Source of the DNA: Plasmopara viticola
Lineage: Eukaryota; Oomycota; Peronosporomycetes; Peronosporales; Peronosporaceae
Length of the DNA: 64,000 nt
Reading direction: 5' to 3'
Assembly: GCA_001695595.3 (NCBI GenBank)
Contig: MBPM02000043.1
Span: 496,001-560,000, forward strand
Part shown: piece by piece, positions 1 through 10,975 of the stretch
Numbering within the stretch: the first letter of the stretch is position 1
How the letters are laid out: the number at the start of each line of letters is the position of its first letter
Program-made: the position numbers and the translations under genes
The notes under the pieces: model-generated
Seen by the model: only the letters and a program-made list of their open reading frames with translations
Database searches by the model: none
What the model was told of the DNA's origin: nothing

Positions 1-244
1 ACGCTATTCCAAATTAATTATTTCCTTCCAATCTGTCAAGTCCCGCATCGGTGACAATGCACACGTTAAGAAGTCATTATTTATTAAACGCTCAACTATT
101 TGCTTGCTGAGTCAATTGGTCTTAGCTTGAAAGAAGATTAGAAGTTTAGCTAAATTTTATACTTTTTTTTTCAAAATTTTGGTGTCCTTGTACTCCGTCT
201 ACCATGCCACCCCACGCATCTCTTCATTCTTTTAAGTTGCTTAG

Positions 245-500
245 ATGCCGTAAGGTTCGGATCCGTGTCCATACAGATCATGTGCCAACGATATACATAG
301 CGTCGGCGTTAATAAGAGGGACCGCGATAGTTTTATTTAAAAACGACTGCGTGGCCGGACATCCCAAAAAACTTTTCTTTTGCCAATAATAAAGCATGTG
401 CAGAAAGAAACGTACTATTGGCATTATAAGGTGGACCCGTGACAGTTGCGCTGACTCGTACTTCGCGCTGTGTGTCAACCTCGAGTCGTTATAATGCAGG
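245..500 (+). pseudogene. Decayed copy 1 of the cysteine-rich secreted protein family
   Basis: This stretch aligns by eye, on the opposite strand, with the two-module cysteine-rich gene at 60454-60934. Shared landmarks are the ATG context at 245, 'ggatccgtgt' near 259, 'catgtgccaac' near 279, 'ggccggacatccc' near 353 and the start of a second module ('gcatgtgcag', 'ggtggacccgtgac') from about 393. The start codon is followed at once by a stop, most of module 1 is deleted and the frame is broken several times, so no product is expected. The flanking bases 1-200 also match the upstream region of the second decayed copy at 19.7-19.85 kb, so this copy is part of a larger duplication. Confidence 0.7.
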
Positions 501-3480
501 CAGAGACGATAAAGGAGGCGAGTCACATCGCTTTAAAAAAAATCGCAACAACAGGCAGGCTTTATTGCTTTAAAAATGGTGTGAGTGAACAGTTTTTTTG
601 AACGAAAAGTGGTCAGATGACTTGATCTAGAGCACATTATATATGCCAGTTTTGAAAATGACATTTTCGTTTCTCAATGGCTTTTAAATCGCTGATAGAA
701 GCGTCTTCTCCAGAGTCATGAAAGCGCTTGATCGAGCATCAACTAAAAATAACAAGGGTTTGTGGCGGATGCACACCGTGGAGCTTACCATTCAGAACTT
801 TTAAGCTCCTGATCGTAAAACTAGCGGTGGTGAGCTCCTACACGGATAAGAATATCAGGGAACTACTTCAAGGTTTGGCAAAGTCTTAATCGTCGCGAAA
901 TATTGTGAGCCGGCGAATAATTACGATCAATTAAAGCTGTTCGACTGCTTTCTAAGAGAGGTTAGCTTCCCGAGTCAGTTTCGATTTGATTTGTTAATGA
1001 AATTATCACAATAGTTTTGAATATTGAAATGGAATCCGTCGTGAAATGATTTGACTGTAATTACCCGGAGCCATTGTTTTTCGTAGCATGCTTCTCTTCG
1101 TCGTGGCTAGAAAAGCATTAGATTGGTAAGGAAAGGTTATAGATGCCAGCGACTAAGTCCCATGTAGCGAAATTTACTTTTATATCGTGCTGTACACACT
1201 GCTCCTTTCACCGGGCTTACGCTGAGAACGAGTATGGAATGTATGAAACTAGGACATTTTGACAAGGTAGCCACGGCGTCATCAAAATCTTCCATAGCAA
1301 AAACACAAGTTGCGCTGGCAGCTTCTGCAAGGAGACGCGAAAGATAACGCTTCAGGCGTGGGTAATATAGCCTCTTTCAGCTTCAAGCTGCAAAAAAAAC
1401 ACAAGAGAACCCTTGGTGTCACAATCGACCTCGTCGTTGACGAAAAAAGCTTATCTACATGGATAACTGACAGATCCGCTGGTCACTGTGTCACAGCAAG
1501 TGCGCTCCAACTGGAAGCACCCAAAGCTACTGAGCCTCAAAGAGCTCAAAGCCACTAATTTATATTCTGGCATGAGAAATGTCTCAGGAGTGGTGCTACT
1601 AAAAATATGAATCTTTTTCAAGGAGGAAGTATATTCTCCATTCTGGATGAAGGTGTCTTCAAGCAATTTTATAGGCAGCGAAGATTGCAATTACAGTTTG
1701 AAGATCTGATGGGTTCCAAGGATATCGTATTCAAAACGAATACTAAGATGTTTTATTTTAAAGACCCATTAAGGATTAGACAAGAAAGTGATATCTTGCC
1801 AGAGTCGAAGCAAAGTTTTACTAGGCAATGGGTACTGCACATAAGCAGCGTAAGCTCATTTCGTCTTCTTTGCCGGAAAGCCAACGCATGCTATGATACA
1901 AAAAGGATATCTTCAAACTCGCTACCGACTTTTTGTCGTAAAAAAATTAAAATATGACCGAACAACGGCTCCTGAAAAGGTATCAAATAAAGGAAGGACG
2001 TTATGTGCAATTTTAATGATTCGTATGTTATACAAAATCCAGACGAGGGAGTCAGATATACCTTTTGTGTCGGTAAGCACACCTAGAGGTATGCTATGTC
2101 ACAAGATCTTTCAAGCGACCTATATTGGTGGGACCACTCTGGTTATTTTTCCAATTCACTTTTTTTAATACTTATACGATATACTACTCTAAACCTAACG
2201 CTCAGAATGATAGGTTTGGTATCTACGAGCAAAACGCAACACCGATCCATCGGAACGTTTTTTGGATTGTACCATTGATTTCTTTAAAGCGATGTTGACG
2301 CACCCAACATTGCCCTTATTGCGCCTAAATAAGCATCTGGATCTTCAAGCATTGATGAGGCCTACAACTCCTCTTAAAAGCGCTACTTCTGCGCTTGATC
2401 TTGTCCATATGATGGCAGTTCGGTTGCATATAGTGCACATAATCACAGACAGGTAAATCATAAGCCCTAAGGAATCGCATTTTATAAAGCTGCGCGCTGA
2501 ACAACCCGCCAATCCCGAAGAATGTAGCAAATGAATGTGACTTCTCGAGGAAGTTTAGCTCATTGCGCTACGACGCATTATAATCAATTTTTCAGTGGTC
2601 ATCATAAATCCCAATCAAAAGAGCCCACCTATTACTTGTGGGTCCTAAAAAGCCGAGGCGTGATACTAAATCGACCCTAAGAGCGATTTCAAGCGTAAAA
2701 GTTTGGCCGCGTTGAAGCTGCTGCTTTTTGTTGAAAAGGCATAAGGCCGAGGCCTTCTGACGATGCTCGACAGCGTATGGATTGGCTTGTAAAGCAGATG
2801 AGAGCCAAGGACTAATTCGAGTATTTTGTTTCAGATGTTGTAGAAACAGTTATATTGGCTTCTGTAGGCCTGCTTTAAGGCCGTTGCGACAAAGGACGAC
2901 TCGTGGGTCATTATTGGATTTTTCGTCCGCATACACATGTATGGTGCAAGCGATATCACATCCATGCCCAAAAGTTGCGCCTCTAAGGCTGTCTTGGAAT
3001 CATGCTAATGCCGGAACGAGTCAGAGGTGAGCCGAACTCGAGCTTACAGTCGTAAAAACTTTGTCGTATGTGATTGCGTTATAGTTTGTTATTTGCTGAG
3101 GATTTACTCAGTCCCGAAATGGAATCTTAAATTCAACTGCAGTGGCGACAGTGCCTTGTGTCTTCCGAAGCTAGGTGAATCGTCCAAGAAAGATTGTATG
3201 TGGTGTTTAAAAGTTTGAACAGGTCGCGCTGGAGCAATGGTTTTTGTTCAATCTAGTTCTTAATGTAAGCGCCATGCTGATGGTGGGGACTTCGAACACG
3301 TCTGAAGTATATGAGCATATTACTCGGCCATTGACGTGCATCGGACGGTTAATACTCATCCGGAATATGTTTCTTTCTCATCGGACCCGTTATAAACAAA
3401 CTGAGTGGACTTATTACGGAATCGTGATTTACGGCAACAACTGACGTTGAGTAAGTTGGATATGAAATTGCCAGCTGTGC
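500..3480. repeat. Duplicated block X, copy 1 (no intact gene)
   Basis: About 3 kb of degenerate sequence. Similar sequence recurs at about 20.3-23.6 kb and in part at 33.85-36.2 kb. Examples are the stretch around 1500-1660 (shared with 21583-21760) and around 1660-1900 (shared with 33930-34160). Short open frames such as 1310-1558 are interrupted in the paralogous copies and I recognise no domain in them. It may be a very old transposable element, but I cannot name the class. Confidence 0.55.
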
Positions 3481-4237
3481 TACTAAATTTGAGTCGCTAG
3501 TCCAGTCTAGCAATGCACTCTTGCTTGCCATTTCTACACCTATTAGTTGATGTCAAAATGGATATTAACTCTGCCTTAGTTACTGACTCATTTTTAGTGC
3601 TAAAAACGTAAGTATGGGAAAAAAGTAAAAGTTTTCGTACCGAATAAATTGTCCGTGAAATTGGGGATAGATGACACCATTCGTCGGTAGATCTTATATC
3701 TTTCTGCACGTTTTCCATGTACAAGACTTTGTTTCTTTCAAATTTTGTCCCTTCTGCCTTTAGTTTTTGATGTAATGACGGCAGGGGGCGAATTGCACAA
3801 CCAACCACAAATGTTTTGATAAAGGTTCTCTAACCTCAAATACTAAACATGTACCTAAGTCTTCAGCTGGCCGATTTATTACTCTTTGTGACCATAATCA
3901 TGGGTGTAAAGCCTAATACTTAACGACAAAGGTCAGGTCCCTGCAAGCGCGTTGCAAGGTCTCACGCTTTTTGTTCGTATTGGTCGCTAACGCTGCCAAG
4001 GGTAATTCGAGATGTCTATGGCGTAAGTGGTACATAGCAAACAGCAACTCTAAAGCACGAAAAGAGAAGTAAACATCAACATCAAGAGTCGTATTGTTAT
4101 GGCACGTGTGCCTTCGCGGTCGAGCCACATTACTTAGTCCAAGTATTTGTTGAAAGGTGCTTGTCATTTTAAGGTCGAATTTTTAAAGACCTGCAATAAA
4201 GCATAGTGAACATCAAATGGTATGTATGAACTTGTAT
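3481..4237 (-). repeat. Duplicated 3' flank of effector copy A
   Basis: Non-coding sequence downstream of the minus-strand effector remnant. It matches the 3' flanks of copy B (about 23.9-24.86 kb), copy C (36.5-37.4 kb), copy D inverted (42.4-43.16 kb), copy E (50.87-51.24 kb) and copy F inverted (63.73-64.0 kb). Landmarks are a 'gtcgagccacatt' stretch near 4119 and a 'ggcgtaagtggtacat' stretch near 4019. No gene is seen. Confidence 0.6.
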
Positions 4238-5305
4238 GCCTCCGCTAAAGCCTTCAAGCATTGTTGCTTCTTCCCACAGTAGTCGATTCTAGTCGAAATG
4301 TAACTAGCATATTAATGTTTTGCCGACTCTTTACCAATTATAGCAAGATTGACGCGAGTGAAAGGAACACCTTTATCAAGCAATTTCACAGACCATAGGT
4401 TCATGATGAGGACACACAGCACGCGTTTAGTACGCCCAGTTTTGACCATCGCATCTACAATCACTTCATCAAACATTATTTTGACCGTAGCAGTCAATTC
4501 ACGTAACTCCTTGGCTTACTTGCTTTCCAGTATCAAGCGAATCTCTAAAGTCGCTTTAACTTCGTCGTCGGAAGTAAGCAAAACAAATTTGTACCAACTG
4601 GGAAACCTGTCCATCATGAGTACATTTTTGACGGGCCCATCCAAGTTGAGAAGCAAAAATACATCATGAGACTATCAACCTGCTAGTTTCCATTTGTTGG
4701 CAAGATTGGGAGCAATCGTAAAATCTCAAATCCCGTCTTACCGCCGTTGCTATCAATGTCAGAAGTTTATCGTCATTCAATTGTTTGTTTAAATGATTGA
4801 ACATGGTCTTACTATTTTTTTGACAAGATCAATGATGCGCATTTGTTCTGGATTGGTGCTTTCAAAGCTTTGGGAGTGTTCGTGACTATCAAGCACAAAC
4901 GACTTCCACGTCCACAAATAAGGACTTTCCATTAGATCCTATTTTTTGAGCTCTTAAATTTCAAGAAAATCGAGCATTTCGTCGGCCGTCATGCCATTGC
5001 GTTCCATGTCTTTGAGCACTTCTTAAATAAGAAGGTCGGACCTGCGTGACAAATTCTTTGAAGCTGGATAAGGGCGTCGTGGTAGCCTTTCTTTTAAAGC
5101 AATGTGCATCTTGACAAGTCGTTTCTCCGTCGCAAAGTGTTTTCCCTTCCCATCAAAATTCTTCACCGTGGTACCAGTCTTTGCGCGTTTTAATATCGTA
5201 TGAACATGCGCCGTGTAACTCGCTTCATTCTCAATTTCGCAAAAACATTCAATCTATAGTCTCATCGGTCCCTGCAGAATCCTTTCTATGTCGAGAGTGG
5301 AGGAT

Positions 5306-5310
5306 GGCAT
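5306..5310. repeat. Target site duplication, left (GGCAT), copia 1
   Basis: GGCAT directly precedes the left LTR and GGCAT at 10010-10014 directly follows the right LTR. The uninterrupted paralogue, copy B near 25945, has this pentamer once. Confidence 0.93.
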
Positions 5311-5490
5311 TGTAACGGCCTCTAATTGGGTGTCCCACAGTATTTGCCAACATGACATATAAGAGAAATAGTCACATTCTAGAATATCGAGACAGAAGAA
5401 CACGTGGCTACAAGTGAGTAAGAGCCTATAGTTTGCTTTATTCCTATGAATTTACTTTCCACTTTGCACTGCGACAATCACATTGTTATA
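5311..5490 (+). repeat. Left LTR of copia 1
   Basis: 180 bp, from TGTAACGGCC to CATTGTTATA. It matches 9830-10009 base for base by eye. The ends are TG...TA rather than TG...CA. Confidence 0.95.
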
Positions 5491-5505
5491 GGTTATGAGC
5501 CCAAT
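5491..5505 (+). promoter_or_regulatory. Candidate primer binding site overlapping the Gag start
   Basis: GGTTATGAGCCCAAT follows the left LTR immediately. Copia 2 has a similar GGTTAACAGCC in the same place, which suggests both use the same or a related tRNA primer. The Gag ATG (5495-5497) lies inside this motif. Confidence 0.5.
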
Positions 5506-8500
5506 AACGAACCCGAACGAGATCCTCAGCGACGACAACTACTTCCTGTGGGAGTTTAACGCCCGCATGGCATTGGCCAGGAAGGACCTCCTCGACCATC
5601 TCGAGGTGAAGCCAGAAGACGCAGTGAACGCCCCCGCCCAATGGAAAGCCGCCGATGTGAAGGCGCTGGCTGTGGTGTCGAAGCTGTTGAGTCCAACGTA
5701 CCAGATGATGGTGAGAGAAGCCAATTCTGCATGGGAAGCATGGCAAATTCTGCGTGCATTTTTCATGAAGCAGAGTCTGCACAACCGTGTGCAGCTGCGC
5801 AAGCAACTCCACGAGTTCGCGATGGCCAGTGGTGGGAGTCTCATGGAGCATCTGGTGCAGTTCGATGAATTGTGTGCGAAGTTGGCTGCGGTTGGTGACG
5901 CTCTGCCTAAAGAGGAGAAGCTGGTGATCCTCCTTGGTAGTGTGCCAAGTGAGTACGACGCGATGGTGCGGCTCATCGAAGCGCGCGACCGTGTGACACT
6001 TCTGGATGCGAAAGAGATGCTCCGACGCGAATATGAGATGATTCAGAAACGCGAGGTGAAGGAGCAAGCATTCAAGGCGACGGTGAGTGATATTGGTGGA
6101 AGGTTCCAGAATGGGCGTGGAGGCCGACGTGGACGAAATGCCAAGGGACACGGACGCAAAGGGCATAATGGTAGTGACAAGAAGGAGTTCAAGGGCCGAT
6201 GCTATGAATGCCACGAAGCTGGCCACAAGAAGCAAGATTGCCCGAGGCTGAAGGGCAATGCCGGTGGATCGGAGTTCGCGTTCTCCGCTATGACCGCTGG
6301 TGGTGAGCGATCCTCCACCTGGCTCCTTGATAGTGGAGCCAGCTCGCACATGACTACGGATCGGAATGATTTTTCGGAGTACCGCCCGCTTACAGAACCA
6401 ATCGAGATCATGGTGGCAAATGGCCAGCGGGTTGCCGCCATAGGTATGGGTACCGTGCGAGTTTACTTTACCGGAGACGTGCGGGTGAAGTTGACGGATG
6501 TTCTCCACGTTCAGAAATTGGACCGAAAGCTACTGTCGGTTCCTGCACTCATGTCCAAGAATCTCGCTGTGCAGTTCGACAAGACCGGTGCCTCCATCTC
6601 GCTGAATGGCCGTGTTATTGTTCGAGTCCCTCGGATTGGGAAACTGTACGCGTGTGAACTAAAAAACAGAACGGAAGGCAACGCGTATACGGCATTTGAT
6701 GGTGAGTCAAGTGATAAAGCCTACGAAGTCATTCACGCGCGCCTGGGGCACGTCTCCGATACCAAGCTAAAGTTAATTGCTCGCGCGTGCGATGGTGTCC
6801 CCCCTATGGCTTTGTTTCAATCGGATGGTGGTGTTTGCAGTGGCTGTGCGCAAGGAAAAATGACCACGAGCTCGTACGCGCACCAATCGGGTAGCGAGAT
6901 AAAGACAGGTCGCCCATTCGAGATTGTGCACACGGATGTGATGGGGCCAATAAAACCGAAGTCCAAGGGTGGTGCGGTATACATCGTGGTCTTCGTGGAC
7001 GACTTCAGCCGAGTAGTGTTCGTCAACTTCATCAAGCAGAAGTCTCAAGTGTTCGATTGCTTCAAGGCATTCTGCACTCAGGTTAAGGTGCAACACGGCT
7101 GCAAGGTGATGTGTGTTCGTAGTGACAACGGTGGTGAATATGTGAGCAAGCGCTTCGGCAAGTTCTGTGCGTCCAAAGGGATCATTCACCAGACGAGTGC
7201 GCCATACAGCCCCCAGCAAAATGGGACCGCTGAGCGTATGAACCGGACACTAGCTGACATGGCCCGATCGATGCTACACTACATGCGAGTGGACCGTGTG
7301 TGGTGGGCTGAAGCGTTTCGGACTGCAGCTTACATCGTCAACCGTATCCCGAATACTGCGCGACCGGATCAGAGCCCCCTCGAAGTATTAACCGGAAAGC
7401 GCCAGTCACTCGAAGACCTTCGTGTATTTGGTGCTCGTGGCTACGTACATGTTGACAAGCCAAACGTAGGCAAACTTGATCCTCGAGCTCACCGTTGCCT
7501 CTTCCTTGGATACGCTGATGGTTCGAAAGCGTATCGTGTGTGGGATTACGACGACGAGCGCATCGTGATTTCGCGATCGGTGCATCTGAATGAGCGACCA
7601 CCAGACACGTTCCAAGCCGTCAGTGATGACTCAAGTTGCTTTCCTTGGGTGGTTAGCATCAATGATCACGATTCCGTGAGTTATATTCCGCCACCGCGAC
7701 CAGTGAATGAGAACGACCATGATGCAACTGCGGATGTCGACGATGCCGCCGACGTTGAAATGGAAGAAGTGCCCCCTACCGATGCTCAAATCTCACCCGT
7801 TCCTACTGATGCTTTGGACAGGGGGAGTAACAGCCAGATGCAAGTTGTCCAGCGCATCAGTCCTTCCACTGCTACCGAAGATCAGCAGATGCAGCTCGCC
7901 CAGCGTCCTGATTGCGATATCGTCCCGCACTCACAACATCCAAGTCGGTCGATCGATCGCCCCGCCATCGTCCAGCATCTCAACCCGAGCCTTGACCTCG
8001 TCCGTGCTGCCGGATGTGATCCGTGCGCACCGTCAGCAATAATCCCTCATGGTGAAGGTGTTGGCGTCGGCGTCCATGCATCAGAGAATCGCATGGTGTT
8101 CAGTGGTGGTTCCATTCGCCCTCGGTCGATCACGTATGAACAACCGCGTCTACTGACTGATGGAGATATGCCTTTGCATCTTGGTGGCGCTGAAAATGAC
8201 GATGAGCCAGAACCAGAAAGCAAGCGACCACGCCTGGATGAGTACGAAATTGCGTTGGCGGTGTCTGAGCTGCCTACATCATACGCTGAAGCAATGGCGG
8301 CCCCTGACGCTCCACAATGGAAGGAAGCTATTCGTGCTGAGATTCGGTCGCATGTGCGGAGCCACACGTGGGACATGGTGCGACGACCTCAAGGAAACAA
8401 GGTGATCGGATGCAAATGGGTATTCGCGAAGAAGTACGACGAGAATGGAGCGGTTAAGCGATACAAGGCACGTCTAGTCGCTCGAGGTTTCCTCCAGACT

Positions 8501-9844
8501 CGCGGCATAGACTATACTCACACATACTCACCAGTGGCAAGCATGAACACGATCCGGGTCTTTCTCGCATTGTGCTGCTCTCGACGCCTCATGATTCGCC
8601 AGTTTGACATTGAGACCGCATTTCTAAATGGAAAGCTTGACGAAACAGTGTTTATGAATCCCCCTGAAGGAGTGAATGTGGCGCCGGAATTGGTTTGCAG
8701 ACTCCGCCGCAGCCTCTATGGACTCAAGCAAGCTGCAGCTGTGTGGCACCGTACCATCCGCGACGTGTTCAAGCGTCTAGGTTTCAAACAGTGTCGAGCT
8801 GATCCTTGTCTCTTCGTTCGACGAGATGACAGTGACCCAGCGGCCGCGGTTTTAGTGGTGCTCTACGTAGACGATCTACTTGTTGGCTGCAAAACAGAGG
8901 AACAAGCGCGATCCGTGTGTACTGGTCTCGCGTCGCACTTCACGGTCAAATCACTCGGTGATGCTCGTTTCGTTCTCGGGATGGAAGTACTTCACGATCG
9001 GAAACGTGGTGAAATGGTGGTGAAGCAATCTCAGTTTATAACCAAGTTGCTCGAGCGTTTTGGTCAAGTATCTGCTCATGGTGTCCGCAACCCAATGGTA
9101 ATTGGTCAAGATCTCAGCCCATCCGACAAGCACGGTGTATGCACAGACAAAAATAAGTACCGCGAACTAATCGGATCAATGCTGTACGTTGCCAATGCCA
9201 CACGTCCCGACATTGGCTACGTGCTGTCGATACTCTCTCAGTACCTCGATACGCCGCGTGAGATGCATTGGAATGCTGCGCTACGTGTACTTCGCTACCT
9301 CAAGGCCACTCTTTCGATCGGCATCCACTACACGGCAAAGGGCAAGAATATCGTGACATACTGCGACGCGAACTGGGGTGGTGATAAGGAGACGCGACGC
9401 TCGACGTCTGGTGTGATGGTGAAGATGGCTGACGGTCCGGTCATCTACAAGTGCAGGCGTCAAGCGACCGTCGCATTATCAACTGCTGAAGCCGAGTACA
9501 TGGCTCTCGCACTTACCGCTCAAGAAGTACTGTGGCTGCGTTTCCTCCTCACAGAGATGGGTGTAAACGTGTCGAGTGCGTCGACGATCTACATGGACAA
9601 CCAGTCGGCGATTAGTATGGCAACTAACCACGGATACACCCCACGCGCCAAGCACATCGACCTCCGAGCTCACTTCGTCCGTGACTACGTCGAGAAGGGC
9701 ACCATCAAGGTGGAGTACGTACCATCGGAGTCTCAGCTAGCGGATATGTTAACGAAGGCCATTCCGACGCCGCGCTTTGTGGAGCTTCGTGACGCATGCG
9801 GACTTGTGGACTGTCAAGTTGAGGGGGAGTGTAACGGCCTCTAA
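5495..9844 (+). CDS. Copia Gag-Pol polyprotein, intact
   Basis: 1449 codons, complete for a copia polyprotein. Residues 1-200 are the Gag region, followed by a basic linker and a CCHC zinc knuckle at about 236-249 (CYECHEAGHKKQDC). The aspartic protease follows (DSGAS, D279), then a GAG-pre-integrase H-H-C-C segment (about 414-451). The integrase core has D481, D544 and E580 with DD35E spacing. Reverse transcriptase runs from about 970 with YVDD near 1123. RNase H has the catalytic-type YCDANW near 1287, STAEAEY and MDNQSA. The product copies its RNA in cytoplasmic particles and inserts the cDNA. The start ATG is four bases after the LTR, and the TAA stop (9842-9844) lies inside the right LTR, so the last codons are LTR-encoded. 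No frameshift was found. Confidence 0.96.
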   Translation: MSPITNPNEILSDDNYFLWEFNARMALARKDLLDHLEVKPEDAVNAPAQWKAADVKALAVVSKLLSPTYQMMVREANSAWEAWQILRAFFMKQSLHNRVQLRKQLHEFAMASGGSLMEHLVQFDELCAKLAAVGDALPKEEKLVILLGSVPSEYDAMVRLIEARDRVTLLDAKEMLRREYEMIQKREVKEQAFKATVSDIGGRFQNGRGGRRGRNAKGHGRKGHNGSDKKEFKGRCYECHEAGHKKQDCPRLKGNAGGSEFAFSAMTAGGERSSTWLLDSGASSHMTTDRNDFSEYRPLTEPIEIMVANGQRVAAIGMGTVRVYFTGDVRVKLTDVLHVQKLDRKLLSVPALMSKNLAVQFDKTGASISLNGRVIVRVPRIGKLYACELKNRTEGNAYTAFDGESSDKAYEVIHARLGHVSDTKLKLIARACDGVPPMALFQSDGGVCSGCAQGKMTTSSYAHQSGSEIKTGRPFEIVHTDVMGPIKPKSKGGAVYIVVFVDDFSRVVFVNFIKQKSQVFDCFKAFCTQVKVQHGCKVMCVRSDNGGEYVSKRFGKFCASKGIIHQTSAPYSPQQNGTAERMNRTLADMARSMLHYMRVDRVWWAEAFRTAAYIVNRIPNTARPDQSPLEVLTGKRQSLEDLRVFGARGYVHVDKPNVGKLDPRAHRCLFLGYADGSKAYRVWDYDDERIVISRSVHLNERPPDTFQAVSDDSSCFPWVVSINDHDSVSYIPPPRPVNENDHDATADVDDAADVEMEEVPPTDAQISPVPTDALDRGSNSQMQVVQRISPSTATEDQQMQLAQRPDCDIVPHSQHPSRSIDRPAIVQHLNPSLDLVRAAGCDPCAPSAIIPHGEGVGVGVHASENRMVFSGGSIRPRSITYEQPRLLTDGDMPLHLGGAENDDEPEPESKRPRLDEYEIALAVSELPTSYAEAMAAPDAPQWKEAIRAEIRSHVRSHTWDMVRRPQGNKVIGCKWVFAKKYDENGAVKRYKARLVARGFLQTRGIDYTHTYSPVASMNTIRVFLALCCSRRLMIRQFDIETAFLNGKLDETVFMNPPEGVNVAPELVCRLRRSLYGLKQAAAVWHRTIRDVFKRLGFKQCRADPCLFVRRDDSDPAAAVLVVLYVDDLLVGCKTEEQARSVCTGLASHFTVKSLGDARFVLGMEVLHDRKRGEMVVKQSQFITKLLERFGQVSAHGVRNPMVIGQDLSPSDKHGVCTDKNKYRELIGSMLYVANATRPDIGYVLSILSQYLDTPREMHWNAALRVLRYLKATLSIGIHYTAKGKNIVTYCDANWGGDKETRRSTSGVMVKMADGPVIYKCRRQATVALSTAEAEYMALALTAQEVLWLRFLLTEMGVNVSSASTIYMDNQSAISMATNHGYTPRAKHIDLRAHFVRDYVEKGTIKVEYVPSESQLADMLTKAIPTPRFVELRDACGLVDCQVEGECNGL
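9821..9829 (+). promoter_or_regulatory. Polypurine tract of copia 1
   Basis: GAGGGGGAG directly abuts the right LTR. This is the expected place and composition for the plus-strand primer. It is still inside the coding frame. Confidence 0.8.
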
Positions 9845-10009
9845 TTGGGTGTCCCACAGTATTTGCCAACATGACATATAAGAGAAATAGTCACATTCTA
9901 GAATATCGAGACAGAAGAACACGTGGCTACAAGTGAGTAAGAGCCTATAGTTTGCTTTATTCCTATGAATTTACTTTCCACTTTGCACTGCGACAATCAC
10001 ATTGTTATA
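9830..10009 (+). repeat. Right LTR of copia 1
   Basis: 180 bp, same as 5311-5490. The GGCAT target duplication follows at 10010-10014. Confidence 0.95.
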
Positions 10010-10975
10010 GGCATCAATTCATCAAACAGTTGTTCATGCGTCATTTTTCGTTCTTTCCAGTCGCGAAGTAATGCAAACATCAGACGCGTAGTTACGTCGT
10101 CCGCTTTGTTTGGCGCATCTACATCAACAAGCTGTCGAGCTATGACTAAGTTAGGGACGGCTTTTATTGAGCCATCCGCCGACATGGTGGAAGCACATCG
10201 CATCACTTCCAACACCTTGTCGCATCGAGCCTGCTCATTCTTGGGTTCAAATCGAGTGACATAGTCGATATACTCACGAAAAATTAAGTTCTTCAACACA
10301 TCACATTGATAGACGTCCAGCTTTAGGCCCTCCCAGATAGTCTCTGGCATAAGTTTCGAATCGATCCGAAATTTGAAAAGATGAGGTTCAAGCCCAAGAA
10401 CAGACTGCGTTCGTTTATTTTCTGCCTTGGCGTCTTTCACCATTTGTTCATAGACTTCTTTTTCAGTATGTTTCGGCTTTGATGGAAGCGAAGTGGTGTC
10501 AACGGTCTTGAACTTTCCAATCGTTCGACTCAGCCCATACAACATGTCTGCTTGTTCCTCGGCACGAGTCGCACGTAAAAGTCCTTTAAACATTGCCTCC
10601 TGCGCGAAGATGTGATTTCAAAGTTGAAGGCGACAATCTTGTCGATGGCTTCCTTAAACTCTTTGCTCTCAAAAACATTGTCTGCTCGAGAGTTCAAACC
10701 AGTCGTTTTCAACCATTCGTCGACGATTTTCGCTGTGTTGAGACCGAAACGCAGCACGAAGTTGTCGACGAGCTCATCGAGCCATTCCCATCCCCTCTCC
10801 TCGTTGCGGTCACGAACATTGGGTGTGATTGAATTCTTAAAGTGTCGTTTGGTTGGTCGTGTCCGGCGGTCGATGTCGCGTTTACTACGAGAAAGACGTT
10901 TGAATATACGACTAGTTTGACAGTCCACAGGAGGAGGAGGTGCAGAGATCGTAGAGGCCGGCGAGTAGCTGACAT

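Larger units (their letters stand above)
5311..10009 (+). mobile_element. Full-length Ty1/copia LTR retrotransposon (copia 1)
   Basis: A 4.7 kb element with 180-bp direct LTRs, a 5-bp target duplication, a priming region touching the left LTR, one long Gag-Pol frame and a purine-rich tract before the right LTR. Domain order is gag, protease, integrase, reverse transcriptase, RNase H, which defines copia rather than gypsy. I see no difference between the two LTRs and no break in the frame, so the insertion is very recent and the element may still be mobile. It lies antisense to the effector remnant it interrupts. Confidence 0.97.
4238..10975 (-). pseudogene. EER/LWY effector copy A, decayed and split by a copia element
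   Basis: The coding halves lie at 10010-10975 (N-terminal) and 4238-5310 (C-terminal). Joined across the retrotransposon they align along most of the length of intact copy B. The N-terminal half keeps a hydrophobic leader from the ATG at 10975, a DRNEER motif and a stretch from 'MFKGLLRATRAEE' to 'MTHEQLFDELMP'. The C-terminal half keeps 'FDEVIVDAMVKTGRTKR'. Independent damage exists: a one-base deletion after the leader shifts frame before EER, a second shift sits near 10600, and there are several stops in 4238-5310. The copia element sits between the codons equivalent to LMP and SFH (about residue 321 of copy B). A functional protein is not expected. Confidence 0.88.

Noticed and set aside
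1310..1558. Possible copia protease motif (STWITDRSAGHC) in block X
   Set aside because: It resembles the W-x-x-DSGA pattern only loosely, and neither the following zinc nor integrase motifs could be found in either copy.
2700..2900. Possible copia reverse-transcriptase remnant (YGL-like string) shared with 35.3-35.5 kb
   Set aside because: The matching strings are in different frames in the two copies and do not extend to any other reverse-transcriptase motif.
5486..6508. Long minus-strand open frame (about 340 codons) antisense to Gag
   Set aside because: It is the shadow of the GC-rich Gag-Pol frame: histidine/leucine-rich, no domain, and its start lies deep within the coding region of the retrotransposon.
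10593..10920. Plus-strand open frames over the copy A N-terminal half
   Set aside because: They are antisense shadows of the effector remnant. The same shadows occur over copies B, C and D.
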